Assembly: GCA_017311185.1 (NCBI GenBank)
Contig: JAESUZ010003506.1
Span: forward strand, 62,001 to 126,000
From: Proteles cristata cristata
Taxonomy: Eukaryota; Chordata; Mammalia; Carnivora; Hyaenidae
DNA: 64,000 nt
Direction: 5' to 3'
Each line of letters begins with the position of its first letter. Position 1 is the stretch's first letter. Under the pieces are notes generated by a model, which ran no database searches, had not been told where the DNA came from, and saw only the letters and a list, made by a program, of their open reading frames with translations. This document shows positions 34,250 to 45,897 of the stretch, piece after piece. A program made the translations under genes and the position numbers.

Positions 34250-34736
34250 TTTTGTATTGTCAGCTTCTCATTCCCCTCATCATATAGGCATGCTCTTAAC
34301 CTCATGTTAAAAGAAAAAAAATTGCTTCCTTGACCTTATATACCCATTCAAATATTACCATATTTCTCTTATTCCCTTCAGAGCACAACTTATCAAAAGG
34401 TTCTATATACGTCTCTTCACTTTACCTTCATTCACTTTCCAATTTCTCCCTCTCATTTACTCTTCAAGTACTCCAGAATGATTTCTGTTACCCTTGTGCC
34501 AGTGAAACTACTCTAGTTAAAGCCACTAATGGCAACCATGTTGCCAATACAATGGACATATCTGTAAGCATCCATTCAACTTCTCAGTATAATTCCTTAA
34601 AACTTTTTTTTCACCTGAATGATTTCTCCTGGTTTTCTACCTTACCGACCACTACTTCTCAGTCTCAATTTTTACCCCTCTTTTTCTACTCAACTTTAGT
34701 CTAATTGTTGGGCAGCCTCAAGACTTGGTTCAGGGC

Positions 34737-34774
34737 CCTCCTCCTCCTCCTCCTCTTCCTCCTCCTCCTCCTTC
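34737..34774. repeat. (CTC)n microsatellite
   Basis: CTC/CTT trinucleotide repeat. Confidence 0.95.
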
Positions 34775-34799
34775 TTTGTAAAAGGTCTATCACAAAGAT

Positions 34800-35240
34800 G
34801 TATTTGCTTTATTTTATTTTTTTTATTAATTTAAATTCAAGTTAGTTAATATACAGTGTAGTATTAGTTTCAGGAGTAGAACCCAGTATTTCATCACTTA
34901 CATATAATACCCATTGCTAATCCTAAGTGCCTTCCTTAATGCCCATCACCCATTTAGCCCATCCCCCCACCCAACTCCACTCCAACAATCCTCAGTTCAT
35001 TCTCTGTATATAAGAGTATCTTATGGTTTGCCTCCCTCTCCGTTTTTATCTTCTTTTTCTTTCCCTTTCCCTATGTTTATCTGTTTTGTTTCTTAAATGC
35101 CATATATGAGTGAAATAATATGATATTTGTCTTTCTCTCACTGACTTATTTCACTTAGCACAGTACACTCTAGTTCCATCCACATTGTTGCAAATGTCAA
35201 GATTTCATTCTTTTTGATCACTGAGTAATATTTCCTAGAT
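34800..35240 (-). mobile_element. Older L1 3' end
   Basis: TTCAAGTTAGTTAATATACA, AATGCCCATCACCCATTTAG, ATGGTTTGCCTCCCTCTCCG and TTCACTTAGCACAGTACACT are reversed L1 3' UTR and ORF2-end sequence of an older family than the other L1 copies. Confidence 0.85.
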
Positions 35241-36405
35241 GATCACATCGTGTTGTGTGACTTTAAATACCATTGTCTATATGAGGACCACTCCAAAATG
35301 TATATCTTCAGGCAAATCTCTCCTGAGCTTCAGGCATATGTATCCAATTGTCTTTCTTATATCTACTCTAATATGACCAATGGACAGCTCACACTTACTA
35401 ATACATCCAAAATATAAGTTTTGATTTCTTCACTTCCTCAGACCTGCACTTATTCCACTCTTCCCACATTAACAAATGGTGCCACTATTTGTCAGAAACC
35501 AAAGCCCCCCTATCCTAAGAATTTTTATCTCACCTGTCATCTTCAATGATCTTCCAGTCTAAGTTACATCATCTCTTTCCTGGATGATTGCAACAATTTC
35601 AACCTCTTGGCTCTTCTTTAATCTGTTTACCCCACAGCAACTTCTTTCACAAACGTAAATCAAGTCAACTTATTCTCTTGCTTAAAATCACTCTATTCCC
35701 TTCCCTCTCTTTCTGTTGTCCTCAGAATAAAATACAAATTTTCTACTGTGACTTTCAAGGCTTTATGTGACCTGGTTTCTGCCAAATTTGTCTCCTATAA
35801 CTCTTCCCTTTTCTCTCTAGGTTTCAGCCCCATTGTGTTCTAAGTCCCAGGATACTAGACCCTTTCAATTCTTTGGACTTACTTTTTTGTGTGCCTAGAA
35901 TATTTTCTCCCACCTCTTTATTTGGCTGGCTCACTTTAAGTCTGTAGGCCTCAACTAAATGTCATTTCCTTGGAGAATCCTTCTTTATCTAAGTTCGCTC
36001 TCCCTTCCACCAAAGTTACTCTTTATCTTTTCACTTTCTTTCATAGCACTTATCATCATCTATATTAGCACATTTATTTACCTTATTTACTTGTTTACTA
36101 TATAGAAATGAAGACATGAACGGTGTTTGTCTTGTTCATTACCGTGTAATCAGTACTTAGCATGCTGTGTCTGGCGCACAGTAGAGACACATGTTTATTG
36201 AATTTATAAAATGAATGAATAAGAATAGGCAGTGATATATGTGCTAAATAATATCATTTTGTCAAGACAACATTGGTTGGAGTATAGATGTTAGCCTTAG
36301 GCTCTCAATACTAGCATTATAGTAGGTATGTACTTCTAATTTTTATCCTTTATTTTTTTACTGTTGTATTCTACTCACTGTTGAGAATCAAGAGTCTGAG
36401 TTTTC

Positions 36406-36632
36406 GGGGTGCCTGGGTGGCTTAGTCGGTTAGGCGTCCGACTTTCGCTTAGGTCATGATCTTGCGGTTAGTGGGTTCGAGCCCCGCGTCGGGCTCTGTG
36501 CTGACTGCCAGCTCAGAGCCTGGAGCGTGCTTCAGATTCTGTGTCTCCCTCTCTCTCTGACCCTCCCCTGCTCGCGCTGTCTCTCTCTCTCTCCTAAAAA
36601 TAAATAAAACATTAAAAAAATTAAAAAAAAAA
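36406..36632 (+). mobile_element. Young felid SINE
   Basis: SINEC close to the young consensus. Perfect 15-bp duplication AGAGTCTGAGTTTTC (36391-36405, 36633-36647). Confidence 0.98.
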
Positions 36633-36797
36633 AGAGTCTGAGTTTTCATTCCACCTTATCCACCAACTTACTTTGTTACTTTGGAAGTCCCTTTTATTCC
36701 TAGGAGTTATATTTTCTCATTTTAAAAATAAAAATGTCGGAGGCCATAATCTTTAAGATCTTCACCAACTCTGATCTATGGATAAGTGCTTAACACT

Positions 36798-36882
36798 ATT
36801 AGTAAATAATTAGTAAATTATTAGTAAATATATTAGTAAATATAGTAAATATATTAGTAAAATATTAGTAAATAATAATTAG
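36798..36882. repeat. (TATTAGTAAA)n tandem repeat
   Basis: Irregular 8-11 bp AT-rich units. Confidence 0.9.
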
Positions 36883-36884
36883 TG

Positions 36885-36975
36885 TGTTCATTGTATGATT
36901 GGGGAACCTGAGACACAGAGAAGCTGGGTAGTTGTCTCAGGTTATCCCCTGGTAGTGAGTTCAACTTTTCACTCG
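36885..36975 (-). repeat. MIR fragment
   Basis: GGGGAACCTGAGACACAGAG and the following segment resemble reversed MIR. Confidence 0.65.
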
Positions 36976-37267
36976 GCTCTGCACACAAGTAAGGACCAGC
37001 TTGCACTGGTGCCTCTGGCCTCCAGAAGCCTACCTCTGGGCTCCTTGAATTACTATGGACTCTAATAAAGAGAATGTGGTAGACTAAGAACCTACCTAAG
37101 TCTGTCTTACTCCTTAAGCTGCTCATGGCTGAAAAGAGGACAGCATTTGGCATTTGTTTATTGGAGAGCTAGTGCAAGGCTAAGTACCAAATAGGCTTCT
37201 AGGAGATCACAGGGCTTCAGGGGAGAGGTCTGGGGTAAGGAGATTATGGAAACCTCTTTTCTAAGTT

Positions 37268-37505
37268 TCTATTATTCTGACCTGAATATTTACTGCTTGC
37301 CAGGCCCTGTGGTAAGTGCTTTTATTTTCCCATATGAATTGATCAAATCTTATGAAGTAGGCACTATTATTATCCCTATTTTACAGATAAGGAAACTATC
37401 AAGATACGAGAAATTAAATGACTTTCCTAAGTAAGTAGCAACGCAAATAATTGAATCCAAGCTGTTCTGGCCCCAGAGCTCATATTATTACCAACTACAT
37501 CATTA
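37268..37505 (-). repeat. MIR
   Basis: TTTACTGCTTGCCAGGCCCT, CTATTTTACAGATAAGGAAA and CAGAGCTCATATTATTACCA give near full-length reversed MIR. Confidence 0.88.
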
Positions 37506-38066
37506 TATCACTTCTAAGTGCTCATAGGTACACAATACATACTGAGTTCAATAGCCTCTATGCCTCTTGGATTAACATTTATTCTTTTGAAAGAGTCTCT
37601 AGGCACATACATTAACACAGGTCTGTCTGCTCTCAGATCCATCTTCTACTCTTCTCCTGCACACTAAATTTCTTAGGCTCCCTTGTTGTCTCACTTCTTC
37701 TGTCCAATGAGAGACACCTGAGGGAGATTGGTGAGTAGGCAGAAGGAAGAAACCTGGATATTTCCTTTACCTGCCCCAACCCACCACTGCTTCAGAGAGG
37801 TATTTTCTGGAAATGGCTGTATCTCCTACATGATTCCAGTATCTGCTTAATCCTTCATTCATGACCCCTGAACCATCAAGCCACCCACCCCATGCCTTTA
37901 GCTTCAGTTTAGCACCAGTCTCTGGGTTCTTGTAACATCACCTTTTTCCCCATTATCCATCTAGCCTAGGGGTAGTAGCTGTTTTCTGTGGTTGCTGAAT
38001 GCTGGCTTTTCTCACCAGCCCCTGTTCGACTTTTTAGCTCTGCAAGTAAGATATATTTCCTGTATT
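37506..38066. other. Unassigned, possibly old repeat
   Basis: TAGTAGCTGTTTTCTGTGGT with CCTGTATTAAATGCTCTCTC feels like a common mammalian repeat end that I cannot name. Confidence 0.35.
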
Positions 38067-38082
38067 AAATGCTCTCTCTATA

Positions 38083-38394
38083 TTTGTCCTTCTCTGCCTG
38101 ACTTATTTCGCTCAGCATAACACCCTCAAGGTCCATCCATGTTGCTACACATGGCCAGATTTCATTGTTTCTCATTGTCAACAAACTGAGGACTGATGGA
38201 TGTGGGGGGGAGGGGGGAGATGGGCATGGAGGAGGGCACTTGGGATGAGCACTGGGTGTTATATGGAAACCAATTTGACAATAAACTATTTGTAAAAAAA
38301 ATAAAAAATAAAATAAAAGAAGATGATGAATAAAAAAAGAAACATAAAAAAAGAAAAGAAAGAGGGAATAAACAAATGAACAAAAGGAGAAAAA
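38083..38394 (+). mobile_element. 5'-inverted (twin-primed) L1 insertion
   Basis: 38083-38178 is the L1 ORF2 end in reverse. 38179-38290 is the L1 3' UTR forward with an expanded A-rich tail to 38394. Duplications 38067-38082 and 38395-38410 match at 15 of 16 positions. This is the layout of twin priming. Confidence 0.9.
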
Positions 38395-38484
38395 AAATGT
38401 TCTCTCTATAAAAGACCAAGGGTGGATTCTATTTTCTTGACTGGACTATGATTGATGTAGACAACTCTATAATTCCAGGACTAC

Positions 38485-38695
38485 TCACTATCACATAAAT
38501 TCATTTATAATCCTTCAAAGCATATATCACAACCTTTAATTATCTTGTTTGTTACTTATTTGTCATCTGTCTTTCTTTCACTCCACTCTGAGTAGATTAT
38601 TATGTCCATGAGGAACTTTGTCTTGCATCCTGAGCATCTATCATAATACTTGGGACGTAGAGGTTCAATAATATTTTTGAATGAATACATCCATA
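38485..38695 (+). repeat. L2 3' end
   Basis: AAGCATATATCACAACCTTT, TATGTCCATGAGGAACTTTG and ATTTTTGAATGAATAC give the L2 3' terminus. Confidence 0.8.
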
Positions 38696-38780
38696 AAAAT
38701 ACAAGTTTCTATTGGACATCTCCTATGTGACAGTCACCATTGTAGGAGATACCAAGGTGAGTGATTCATTTTCCCTGATC

Positions 38781-38811
<31 letters not shown>

Positions 38812-38872
38812 AGCTTATAATTTCTTTTAAATAACAAGACATAGAAAAATATATACCTGACCAGTGCATTAG

Positions 38873-39215
38873 TTTGCCAGGCCTGTCATAACAAAGTACT
38901 GGGTGACTTAAATAACAGAAATTAATTTTCTCAAAATTCTGAAAGCTAGAGGTCCAAGATCAAGGTGGTTCTACTAAGGTATTGGCTTGTAGATGACTTC
39001 CTTCTCCCTTTCTTTTCACATGGTTTTTCCTCTATATCCATCTGTGTCTAAATTTACCTTCTTATAAGGACATGAGACATACTGGATTGGAGCCTACCTT
39101 AATGATCTTAATTATATCTTTAAAGATACTATCTCCAAATAAAATCACATTGTGAAATATTGGAGATTCAGACTTCAACACAAAAATATTTGGGGGACAG
39201 AATTCAGCCTGTAAC
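38873..39215 (-). mobile_element. MLT1-type MaLR LTR
   Basis: Reversed MaLR landmarks: GCCAGGCCTGTCATAACAAA, TAGAGGTCCAAGATCAAGGT, TACTATCTCCAAATAAAATC and ACAGAATTCAGCCTGTAACA. Confidence 0.88.
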
Positions 39216-39745
39216 AACCAGTAAGTAAAAGATAATTTTCAATTGAGAAGCATAAACGATAGTGCTATAGAAGTTACATATAAGATGATAAAACCAGACC
39301 CTGGAGTATTCCAGGAAAGCTTCATAGAGGCAGTTGTCTAGTACCGAATCTTAAAGAAATCTTAAAGAGTCATGACAGTCTGATGGGGCTGTTGACAAGG
39401 GAGGCGTATCCAAGAGGCTCAGTGTGAGTGAAGGCTCAGAGGTGAGAAAGTGAGGAGATCATTGTAGAATTATTAGACTATCAACCTTGGGAGGAAGTTG
39501 AAAGGCTAACCAGGCTAAACTCTCATTTAATTCAAGAATCCCTTGCCAAAGGAACTTCTGCTCATATCCTTCCCAGACTGGGTGCTCAACAAAGCAGCTG
39601 CTTAGATCTTTGGTCAGCTCTGTCTGGCCAAAACAATGTGTTGGATGAAGTGGAGGAGAGTCTGCTAGGACAAAGAGGACAATAAGTTTGTGTGTGTAGC
39701 ATGCCAGTGATGTCTTTCTACCAATCACCTTCAGGCACTTCTTTC
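39216..39745. other. Unassigned sequence
   Basis: 39220-39450 has a faint reversed-L2 feel. No gene is seen. Confidence 0.35.
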
Positions 39746-39759
39746 TGATGTCATATTTT

Positions 39760-40237
39760 TTCTTTTTTAATTTTAAATAGTTTATTGTCAAGTTGGTTTC
39801 CATATAACACCCAGTGCTCATCCCCACAAGTGCTCTCCTCCATGCCCATCACCTCTCTTCCCCTCCCTCCCACCCCCATCAGCCCTCAGTTTGTTCTCAG
39901 CATTCAAGAGTCTCTCATGGTTTGCCTCCCTCCCTCTTCCCAACTATTTTTCCCCTTCTTCTCCCCCATGGTCCTCCGTTAAGTTCCTCCTAATCCTCCT
40001 ATACGTGAAAACATATGGTATTTGTTCTTCTCTGCCTGACTTATTTCACTCAGCATAACACCCCCAAGGTCCATACATGTTGCTACACATGGCCAGATTT
40101 CATTCTTTCTCATTGCCATGTAGTATTCCATCGCATAGATAAACTACATCTTCTTGATCCATTCATCAGTTGATGGACACTTAGGTTCTTTCCATATTTT
40201 GGCTATTGTTGAGAGTGCTGCTATGAACATTGGAGTA
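39760..40237 (-). mobile_element. 5'-truncated L1 (478 bp)
   Basis: Poly-T, reversed 3' UTR and ORF2 end. A perfect 14-bp duplication TGATGTCATATTTT (39746-39759, 40238-40251) fixes both ends. Confidence 0.97.
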
Positions 40238-40317
40238 TGATGTCATATTTTAATTCCTTCTTGCTGAAGCTGCAACCTCTGTTTTTATAATCCCATGCTT
40301 GCCTGACTTATCCTGTG

Positions 40318-40510
40318 AGTCAGAAGTCTTGGATTCTTCTCTTGTTTAGCTGTGCTACCTTGGGCAAATGTCTTTCAATCTTTGGGTTTCAGTATTTATG
40401 TATGTAACAGGGGCTAATTAATGGTCCCTATCATGTTCTTCTCACAAGGTAATTGCAAGGAGTACATAGAATAATCATGGGTGTGAGTGTGACCCACAAC
40501 ACTTAGCAGA
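40318..40510 (+). repeat. MIR
   Basis: TGTGCTACCTTGGGCAAATG, TTTCAGTATTTATGTATGTA and CACAAGGTAATTGCAAGGAG follow MIR order. Confidence 0.75.
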
Positions 40511-41039
40511 TGTAAAGGTGCCAGCCTAAATTGCATTGCCCAGAGTTAGGGGCATCATGAAAAGTTGGGTGGTTTCTCCATTTGCCTGTTTTGCTGATAT
40601 TATTTTGATTCATTCTCAGCCACACAAGCAAATGGAAACTTCATCCGTCAACAGGTTACCTTTCATATAACTCAGGATGTGAGGGAGAATCCTGGAATGG
40701 TGTGTTTATATATGTGCGTGTATGTGGGTTTATGAGCTCTTGCCTGCATGTGCACGCACTTGTGCTAGCAAAAAGAAGCTTGGAAAGCTGCAGAGGGTTA
40801 AGTTGAGGCTTTATCTTTTTTATGTGATCTTAGATAGGTCCCTTCCATCTTCTAAACCTCCATTTATCTGTAAAATGAAGATACTAATGCCTGTGTTTAC
40901 AGGGTTGTTCTGAGAAAGCCCCCAAAGAGTACACAATAGGAGAGAAGATCTGAGGGGAGTATGCAGAGGGAGAGCTGGGGGAAACGGAGGCAAGAGAGTG
41001 TTGGCATAGTTCCACTGGGGCAGGATCTTTTTATTCCAG

Positions 41040-41700
41040 AGGATGGCTCAACACCTCTGGCAACTTTGGGGAGGACTTTTCGCTGACTCGACACAATTGG
41101 CACAACCGGGGAGACCCGCAATAAGCAGCATCCAACTAATGCTCTGGGTGGGGGACAGGAAGAGGTGGCAGCTCTGGTGGTGATCATTTACCCCCATCCT
41201 CTCCCTGCACCCCACCTCCCAGTTCTGAAGCCTTGGCAGGGGACAAGGCAGTCGGTTGGGACCCTCCTCCTACGCTTTTCCCAGCGGAGCACCCCTGAAG
41301 CTGCAGGGCGGAGAGGCAGAGCCTGCCAGCTGGGATGGAACAACCTGACTAAAGGGGAGGTCCGAGGCGGAGGGGATTGGGCTGTAGGGCTGTGGAGGAG
41401 GGGAGGCGGAGGGGGCGCTTGGGCTTTCACTGGATCCAGCCCTGCCGGCCCAGCCAGCCAGCCTGAGACAACCCGCGCCGGCTACCCAGGCCTCAGAGAA
41501 GCCGGAATAAGCGGGCACCATGCAGTGGATAAGGGGCGGATCAGGAATGGTGAGTGCATATAACCCTGGCTAACCCTCTCTGAGCCTCAGTGCCCTAGCC
41601 CCACTCCAGCTCCTTCGCCAACCGCCCTGCCAGGAGCCCCCTGGCTTCTGCCCACCACCCTCTCCGCTGTCCTTGAGACGCTAGCGAGCTTGCTGTGGCC
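41040..41700 (+). promoter_or_regulatory. ARHGEF9: CpG-rich promoter and 5' UTR region of ARHGEF9
   Basis: This is the only GC-rich, CpG-dense stretch in the window, with roughly 28 CpGs by eye in about 650 bases against a strongly CpG-poor background. It has G-rich Sp/KLF-like runs (GGGGAGGCGGAGGGGGCG near 41400) and no interspersed repeat. No TATA box stands at a sensible distance upstream of the ATG, so a dispersed CpG-type start is likely. The transcription start cannot be placed from sequence alone. The 5' UTR probably lies within about 41250-41519. Confidence 0.68.
41520..41549 (+). CDS. ARHGEF9: ARHGEF9 (collybistin) coding part of alternative first exon
   Basis: The ten codons read MQWIRGGSGM and end exactly at a splice donor, ATG|GTGAGT, with GT at 41550, so the exon ends in phase 0. 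An in-frame TAA at 41508-41510 sits four codons upstream, so the ORF cannot start earlier. The start context is GCACCATGC, with A at -3. From memory, one collybistin isoform (about 523 aa) begins with this peptide and continues LITGDS into the SH3 domain; the other isoform starts MTL at the same junction. Collybistin is a neuronal SH3-DH-PH guanine nucleotide exchange factor for Cdc42-type GTPases. It recruits gephyrin and GABA-A receptors to inhibitory synapses, and the gene is X-linked. Seen here: peptide, phase, donor and CpG-rich setting. Recalled: the isoform identity. The SH3 exon is not visible in the remaining 22 kb, which fits a long first intron. Confidence 0.83.
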
Positions 41701-42765
41701 ATTTTAGGAGCCCTTGCTCACTCGCCTGGTAAAGAAAGACCCCTCCCATTCGCTCCGTATTTCTATCGATTCCCTCCTTCCACCCACCCCCCCGCAATGG
41801 GGTGGGATAAGAGTGGGGGTCTCCTGGAAGAACAATGAGGCAAAGGGGGTGGCAGAGGGTCTCTCTCAGAACAGTGGGGCTCCAGGGAGGCCGGTTAGCT
41901 GGTTCGGGTTTGAGAGGGAGAAGATAGTCAAAAATCATGGGATTGTAGAGGAGGCAGCATGGGGAGAGCTTCGTGATCCGCCAAACAGGCTGCATGTACC
42001 CCTCACCCTGGCCAGTCTCGGGGCTTGAGGGCCAGGGAGTGACTTTCAGGGAAGCTGCATAGGGGAGCCCTTGGAGCCCTTGCTTGCTTGGGCTGGGGTC
42101 ATCCTATACACACTTGGGGTTTTGTACAGGAGAGAAAGCTGTAGATACCTCAATCCTGGAAATGGGTTTGAGCCCCATTCAGTTAAGAGAGCTCTTCCTC
42201 ACCCCTACCCCATCCAAGGAGTGTGTGCTTGTGTGTGTTTTTAGTATTGTCCTCCCACAGTTCATTGTATGCTATGGTGCTCCCTTCTTCACCTGGAGAC
42301 CTTGGAATGACTTCCCTTGCAGAGGGGAAGTGGTGGCTGCATTTTGATGCCTCTCTGATTCAGCCAAGGGTAGCTCAAGTCCGGTCAGGGACCCTGGGGG
42401 ATAAGAGCCATGGACAAGAGGCTCTTGGAGAGGAGATAGGTTGGGTCAGCAGGTGCTGATGGCAATCCTAGCCCACACTTCTGCACTACCAGCGACAACC
42501 CGCAGCTGAAGCAAAGTAGCCTGAAGCTGCTGGGCAAAAACTGATATTTAGCTATTGTTTTGCTCCTGTCCTGGAAGGGTAGAGGGAATTTGGTATGGAC
42601 TAGGACTGTACTTAGAGGAGCTGTCCTCCTTTCCTCAGGGTTTCCTTAGAATTTTGTTTCAGTGGTTATTAAAGGCATCTAGTGTATATTCCTATATACC
42701 AGGACTTTAAGAGACTTTTCTCATACCCCCGTCCTTCCCTGGATTCCCATCAAAGCTGTTTCAAG
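41701..42765. other. Repeat-free proximal intron, no recognised feature
   Basis: About 1 kb just downstream of the first exon carries no recognisable repeat and is moderately GC-rich. The open frames here (such as 41714-42028) show no family resemblance and look like chance ORFs. Intronic enhancers are possible but nothing specific is visible. Confidence 0.5.
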
Positions 42766-42769
42766 TGTT

Positions 42770-42925
42770 TGTAGAACTGGAAAGGGTTAGAGCAGGAAAA
42801 GACCTTCAAGTTCTTGTCATCCATCCAGGAAAGCTGAAACCCAGAGAATGGGAGAGACTTGCCCAGGGCCACACAACTCCATGAAGGAAAAACTGAGTCT
42901 AGCACAGGGGTCTTCTGTTTCTTCG
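42770..42925 (-). repeat. MIR3/L3-like fragment
   Basis: AACTGGAAAGGGTTAGAGCA, AAGCTGAAACCCAGAGAATG and CAGGGCCACACAACTCCATG resemble the reversed MIR-type tail. Confidence 0.62.
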
Positions 42926-43875
42926 TCATTGTCCTTCCCCACTGCTTCACAGGATTGTCAGTTCAAATGATGCTGAAAGAGGCAGAAAGGAGCTAACAGT
43001 TATGATCCTGTGAAAAAACTTTCTTCAGGATGAACTAATGCCATGAAATTTGCCTGAAAAAAAAAAAACAACCAAACAAACAAAAACAAAACCCGTGCCA
43101 GCCCTGGTATTCTTGGTAGCTCAGTCTCGGTGAGGCCTCCCTCCTCTTCTAAATATATTTTAGTATAGTGGGGCAGACTGACAACAGATTAAATTAATGG
43201 AGAGATCTGAAGTTTGCCAATTGTGTGAGAAAAAGAGTGAGTAACATATCTTGTGGAGACTATGGAATTAAAGATTGATAGGGAAGTCTTATAGTATTTT
43301 TAGGGGACTGAAGTGGTGAATATCATATGATAAAAGCATTATTTTAATAATTTTCCAGAGCTTAAGAAACTCTATTCTAGCCTAGAGGCAGTTTTTACCC
43401 TGCTACTGTTTTGATATAAATATTTGGGTCCTCATTTTTCTTACCTGTTAAATGGGGCTATTAATTATCACCAAAATTCCTTCCAGGTCTGAGGTTCTCA
43501 GATTCCTAGAAGTAAATGTTGGATAAAATGTGACTAATGGGTCATTATGAAAAAAAAAAAAGGGGGAGGAGTATTTGTTTAATCAGCATTTTATAATGTG
43601 GCCAGTCAAAGGTCTTTCCTCCATGTTCTTTTATTTGCAAAGTGTTTGGAATTTGCATTAGACTTTTTATAATAGTGAGATTACTTTTTAGAACATTTGA
43701 CCATTGTTACTGATTGCAAGTGTCACATATAAATGAAGATCCTTGAACATAAAACATCAGTAGGGATTTTTCAGAATAAAATCTGTCTCAGTAGAAAGTT
43801 AAAAAAAAAAACTGAGTTCACTTCTACTGGTAAATTCTTTAGTATATTTATTTATAACTTCTGTTTGTAATGCAA
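42926..43875. other. Mostly unassigned intronic sequence
   Basis: Short A-rich tracts at 43057-43092 and 43550-43561. 43410-43505 weakly resembles MIR. Nothing else is recognised. Confidence 0.35.
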
Positions 43876-43879
43876 TATC

Positions 43880-44018
43880 CCAGAGTGGAAAGAACAGTGG
43901 TCTCACACTTCTCAGCTCTGAAACACTTTTCAGTTGTCAAACTTTTTTCATCCTCGGTATTTTCATCCATAAAATGGGTGTAAAATACCTTATTTCATAG
44001 GTACGTACTATTGAGGCT
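43880..44018 (+). repeat. Possible MIR
   Basis: AACAGTGGTCTCACACTTCT and TTTTCATCCATAAAATGGGT resemble MIR. Confidence 0.55.
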
Positions 44019-44021
44019 GTT

Positions 44022-44376
44022 AATTCATTCAAAAATATATAGAGTAGCTACTATGAGTTGGCACTGATCTAGGTTCTGGGGAGACAGCACTGAACAAAAA
44101 CAAATTTCTCATTCTCACAAATATTACATTCTGGGAGCTGGGTGTTCACTAAACAATTACACAAATTAATATACAATATGTCAGAAGCTGCTACATGCTA
44201 AGAAGAAAAAGAAAACCTCATAAGAGGTTAAAGAGAATGATATGGATGATATATCATTAGCCAGATGACTCAGAGCCTCTGATTAAGAGACATTGGAGGA
44301 GAGATGTGAAGGAAATGAAGGAACAAGCCCTGTGCAGTTATTTAAGAGAAGCGGGTTCTAGGCATAAGAAAGAGCC

Positions 44377-44421
<45 letters not shown>

Positions 44422-44690
44422 CAGAGACATAGAGACAGAGAGATAGACAGAGACAGAGAGACAGAGACAGAAAGACATAGAGAACACAACTGATTTGTTT
44501 AAGGAACAACAAAGAAACCAATGTCCCAGGGACATTTAATCTGAGTGAAATTGGTAGCTTTTGGAAGGTAAGGAACATAATCTGACTTAAAATTTAACAG
44601 AATAAATTATAGTGGGACAAAGGAAAAAGGTGTAAGGAGGCTCTTACAATAGTCCAGGCTAGAGGTGATGGTGGCTTAGACAAGGATGAA
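44022..44690 (-). repeat. L2, reversed, with AG-rich expansion
   Basis: AATTCATTCAAAAATATATA and AGACAGCACTGAACAAAAAC at the start, ATAGTCCAGGCTAGAGGTGA at the far end, in reversed L2 order. Confidence 0.6.
44375..44487. repeat. (AG)n/(AGACAG)n microsatellite
   Basis: Purine-rich compound repeat inside the L2. Confidence 0.97.
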
Positions 44691-45674
44691 AGTGCTATAC
44701 TCAACATCATTTGTAAATAATTTGTGTCTCTCCTTTTTGAGCACCCACCTGATTCTCAGATGGTTAAGTGTGGGGCTAAAATGAACAAAGAAAGGGTGTA
44801 TGTGTACGTGTAAATTGCACATCTAAGTCAATAATCAAATGATCTGCTTTGGGTCCCTGGCCTCTGATGGGGCTGATAGAGGGTTGGTTCTATGTGGATT
44901 ACCAGTGAGCCAGTTCCTTGCTTTCTTGGATTCTGGACAATAAGATTAATTGTATTATGATTACTTTAGAGATGTGGTATACTTAGCATGTGTGATATCT
45001 GGAATAAATCATTTTTAATACTCCTTAATCTATATGACAAAATTATTTTCAATAATAATCATGTAGTGATCAGACTAATAATTATTTTATTGTTTTATTT
45101 TAAATTTTTAATCAGCAATGAATAAGAGGAATAAATTTCAGTTTGAGAGATATTTAAATTCAGTAACATCTCATCTATAACTTAAAATGTACACTTACTG
45201 AACAAAAATAGTACACATTGCAGTTTGTATTGTCTTTGCTGTTTTAAATTTTAAGCACGAATGAAAACTCCAATTGGTCAAATACAATGACAGAATTGAA
45301 GTGACTTATATTCTTTTTCTTTGATTTTACAATCCCTGTGCCATCATTGTTTACTTTGAACCTACTATTTAAATGATGGAACATATAGTACCAGAGACAT
45401 TGCAGACATGAAATGCACCTGAAGCTCCCTTGAGTGAGTCTAAAGCTTTGTAACTGGAATGAACTGAAGGGACACATGTAAAGTCTGTGTTTAAGGGGTG
45501 CTACTGAATCAACTTCTATGTAGAATATAGTTTTATTAAAGTATAAGTAATAAAGATGCTGATTTATAACTCAGTAGTAACAACAATTGTTTAGAATTTT
45601 GACCAAAATAGGTGTTTTTTTTTTTTTTCCAGGGAGGAGTATTTTATTACTGACATTGTTTAAAATTGGGTTCA
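44691..45674. other. Repeat-poor intronic block
   Basis: About 1 kb without any repeat I recognise, apart from a poly-T at 45616-45629. No exon-like frame. It is a reasonable place to look for conserved noncoding sequence. Confidence 0.4.
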
Positions 45675-45897
45675 GGGGGGCCTGAGTGGCTCAGTCGGTT
45701 AAACGTCTGACTTCGGCTCAGGTCATGATCTCTCCGTTCGTGGGCTCGAGCCCCACGTTGGGCTCTGTGCTGACAGCTAGCTCAGAGCCTGGAGCCTGCT
45801 TCATGTTCTGTATCTCCCTCTCTCTCTGACCCTCCCCTGCTCATGCTCTCTCTCTCTCTCAGAAATAAATTTTAAAAAACATTTAAAAAATAAAAAA
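45675..45897 (+). mobile_element. Felid SINE
   Basis: SINEC with head GGGGGGCCTGAGTGGCTCAG. Near-repeats AAAATTGGGTTCA (45662-45674) and AAAATTGCTGGTTCA (45898-45912) flank it. Confidence 0.95.

Larger units (their letters stand above)
34455..36225 (+). mobile_element. L2 LINE split by an L1 fragment
   Basis: The left part (34455-34736) holds AAAGCCACTAATGGCAACCA and TCAAGACTTGGTTCAGGGCC. The right part (about 35245-36225) runs from CATATGTATCCAATTGTCTT through TGATTGCAACAATTTCAACC and TCATAGCACTTATCATCATC to an L2 end with AAATGAATGAAT. A (CTC)n run and old L1 3' sequence interrupt it. Confidence 0.75.

Noticed and set aside
41165..41563. 132-codon + strand ORF over the CpG-rich block
   Set aside because: It is in a different frame from the ARHGEF9 start, has G/R/A-rich composition typical of chance frames in GC-rich 5' UTR sequence, and shows no domain.
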